A model generated the notes under the pieces. It ran no database searches. It was not told the DNA's origin and worked only from the letters and a program-made list of their open reading frames with translations. DNA of 5,525 nt, taken from positions 1 through 5,525 of the forward strand of contig SXXD01000096.1 of NCBI GenBank assembly GCA_005789685.1, read 5' to 3'. The position numbers were made by a program, and so were the translations under genes. Positions 4,929 through 5,525 of the stretch are shown here, piece by piece. Source of the DNA: Burkholderiales bacterium (GTDB taxonomy: Bacteria > Pseudomonadota > Gammaproteobacteria > Burkholderiales > Burkholderiaceae_C). How positions within the stretch are numbered: the first letter of the stretch is position 1; the number at the start of each line of letters is the position of its first letter.

Positions 4929-5525
4929 ATGACTTACTTTTACGAACCCCGCCTCGGACACCAACTTCCACACGATCCCTTCAACGCCATTGTGGGCCCT
5001 CGCCCTATTGGTTGGGTCTCTTCTCAAAGCGCTGATGGCGTCTTGAATTTAGCGCCCTACAGCTTCTTCAATGCTTTCAATTACATACCGCCCCTCATTG
5101 GCTTCTCCAGCATTGGGCGCAAAGATTCACTCAACAACATTGAGGCTACTGGGGAATTTGTTTGGAACTTGGTCACGCGCCCGCAAGTTGAAGCCATGAA
5201 CCAGACCTGCAAAGCGGTACCCCCTGAAGTCAATGAATTTGAAATCTCAGGGCTGTCAACAGCGCCGTCCCGATTGGTCAAGGTGCCTCGTGTAGCCGAA
5301 AGCCCTGTGAGTTTTGAATGCCGATGCACCGAAATTTTGCAAATGAAAAATTTACAAGGTGAACCCCTTCAAACTTGGATGGTTTTTGGTGAAGTGATTG
5401 GTGTTCACATCGATGAGAAGCTCTTGAACAATGGCATTTACGACACAGCCAATGCGCAGCACGTGCTTCGCGGTGGTGGTCCTGCCGATTATTTTTCAAT
5501 TGGACCAGAACAGCTGTTCAAGCTA
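4929..5525 (+). CDS. Flavin-reductase-like FMN-binding protein (3' end outside window)
   Basis: A frame from ATG 4929 stays open for 199 codons to the window edge. The product matches the flavin reductase-like split-barrel family: MTYFYEPRLGHQLPHDPFNA, then VGPRPIGWVSS (22-32), NLAPYSFFNAF (40-50), PPLIGFSS (54-61), KDSLNNIEATGEFVWNL (65-81), and late RGGGPADYFSIGPEQL. Family members run slightly over 200 residues, so only a few codons are probably missing. They bind FMN and are thought to reduce flavin or small substrates with NAD(P)H; the substrate cannot be read here. It starts three bases after the photolyase stop with only a weak GAAG before it, which suggests one operon and coupled translation. 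Supplying reduced flavin to the photolyase is attractive but unproven. It is cytoplasmic and without a signal peptide. Confidence 0.9.
   Translation, partial: MTYFYEPRLGHQLPHDPFNAIVGPRPIGWVSSQSADGVLNLAPYSFFNAFNYIPPLIGFSSIGRKDSLNNIEATGEFVWNLVTRPQVEAMNQTCKAVPPEVNEFEISGLSTAPSRLVKVPRVAESPVSFECRCTEILQMKNLQGEPLQTWMVFGEVIGVHIDEKLLNNGIYDTANAQHVLRGGGPADYFSIGPEQLFKL

Noticed and set aside
5081..5499. Leftward frames of 82 and 73 codons at the right end
   Set aside because: Antisense to the well-supported flavin-reductase-like gene and without family features.

Overview
The window looks like chromosomal DNA of a betaproteobacterium, most likely order Burkholderiales and family Comamonadaceae (freshwater Limnohabitans/Rhodoferax-like). 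This rests on the overall style of the RhlE helicase and its Gly/Arg tail, the moderate GC content with many TTG/CTG and CAA/AAA codons, and the gene combination. It is an inference from memory of these families; no search was run. I see no phage, IS element, CRISPR array, tRNA or rRNA.

Left part (1-960). The 5' end of a membrane-anchored sensory protein runs leftward off the window (428 to 1). Just upstream on the same strand is a 77-codon frame (675-442) whose last ~47 residues look like the C-terminal end of a family-3 periplasmic solute-binding protein. It is probably the stump of a receptor gene that once preceded the sensor. An AT-rich stretch (676-780) holds an inverted repeat and a plausible leftward promoter. 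From about 780 to 962 the DNA becomes GC-richer and highly structured. It is either the 5' leader of the rightward helicase gene, a leftward 64-codon small gene, or both.

Middle (963-2825). An intact DEAD-box RNA helicase of the RhlE type is encoded rightward, with all canonical motifs and a ~190-residue Gly/Arg/Asp-rich tail. Its stop codon and that of the convergent neighbour lie in the two arms of one perfect 7-bp hairpin (2821-2841).

Right part (2837-5525). This is the most interesting unit: a gene group around an iron-sulfur photolyase/cryptochrome. A TIGR03643/DUF2805-type small protein is encoded leftward (3121-2837). Diverging from it is a tight rightward set: a 59-aa DUF2256 four-cysteine zinc-ribbon-like protein (3212-3391), a full-length FeS-BCP photolyase-like protein (3384-4925, overlapping the former by 8 nt), and a flavin-reductase-like FMN-binding protein (4929 to the window end, 3 nt after the photolyase stop). 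The photolyase carries the four Fe-S cysteines at exactly the spacing I recall for Agrobacterium PhrB, so it should bind FAD, a lumazine antenna and a [4Fe-4S] cluster and repair (6-4) photoproducts or act as a blue-light receptor. The packing suggests that the two small uncharacterised proteins and the flavin enzyme serve the photolyase, for example in cluster or cofactor supply. That role is inference.
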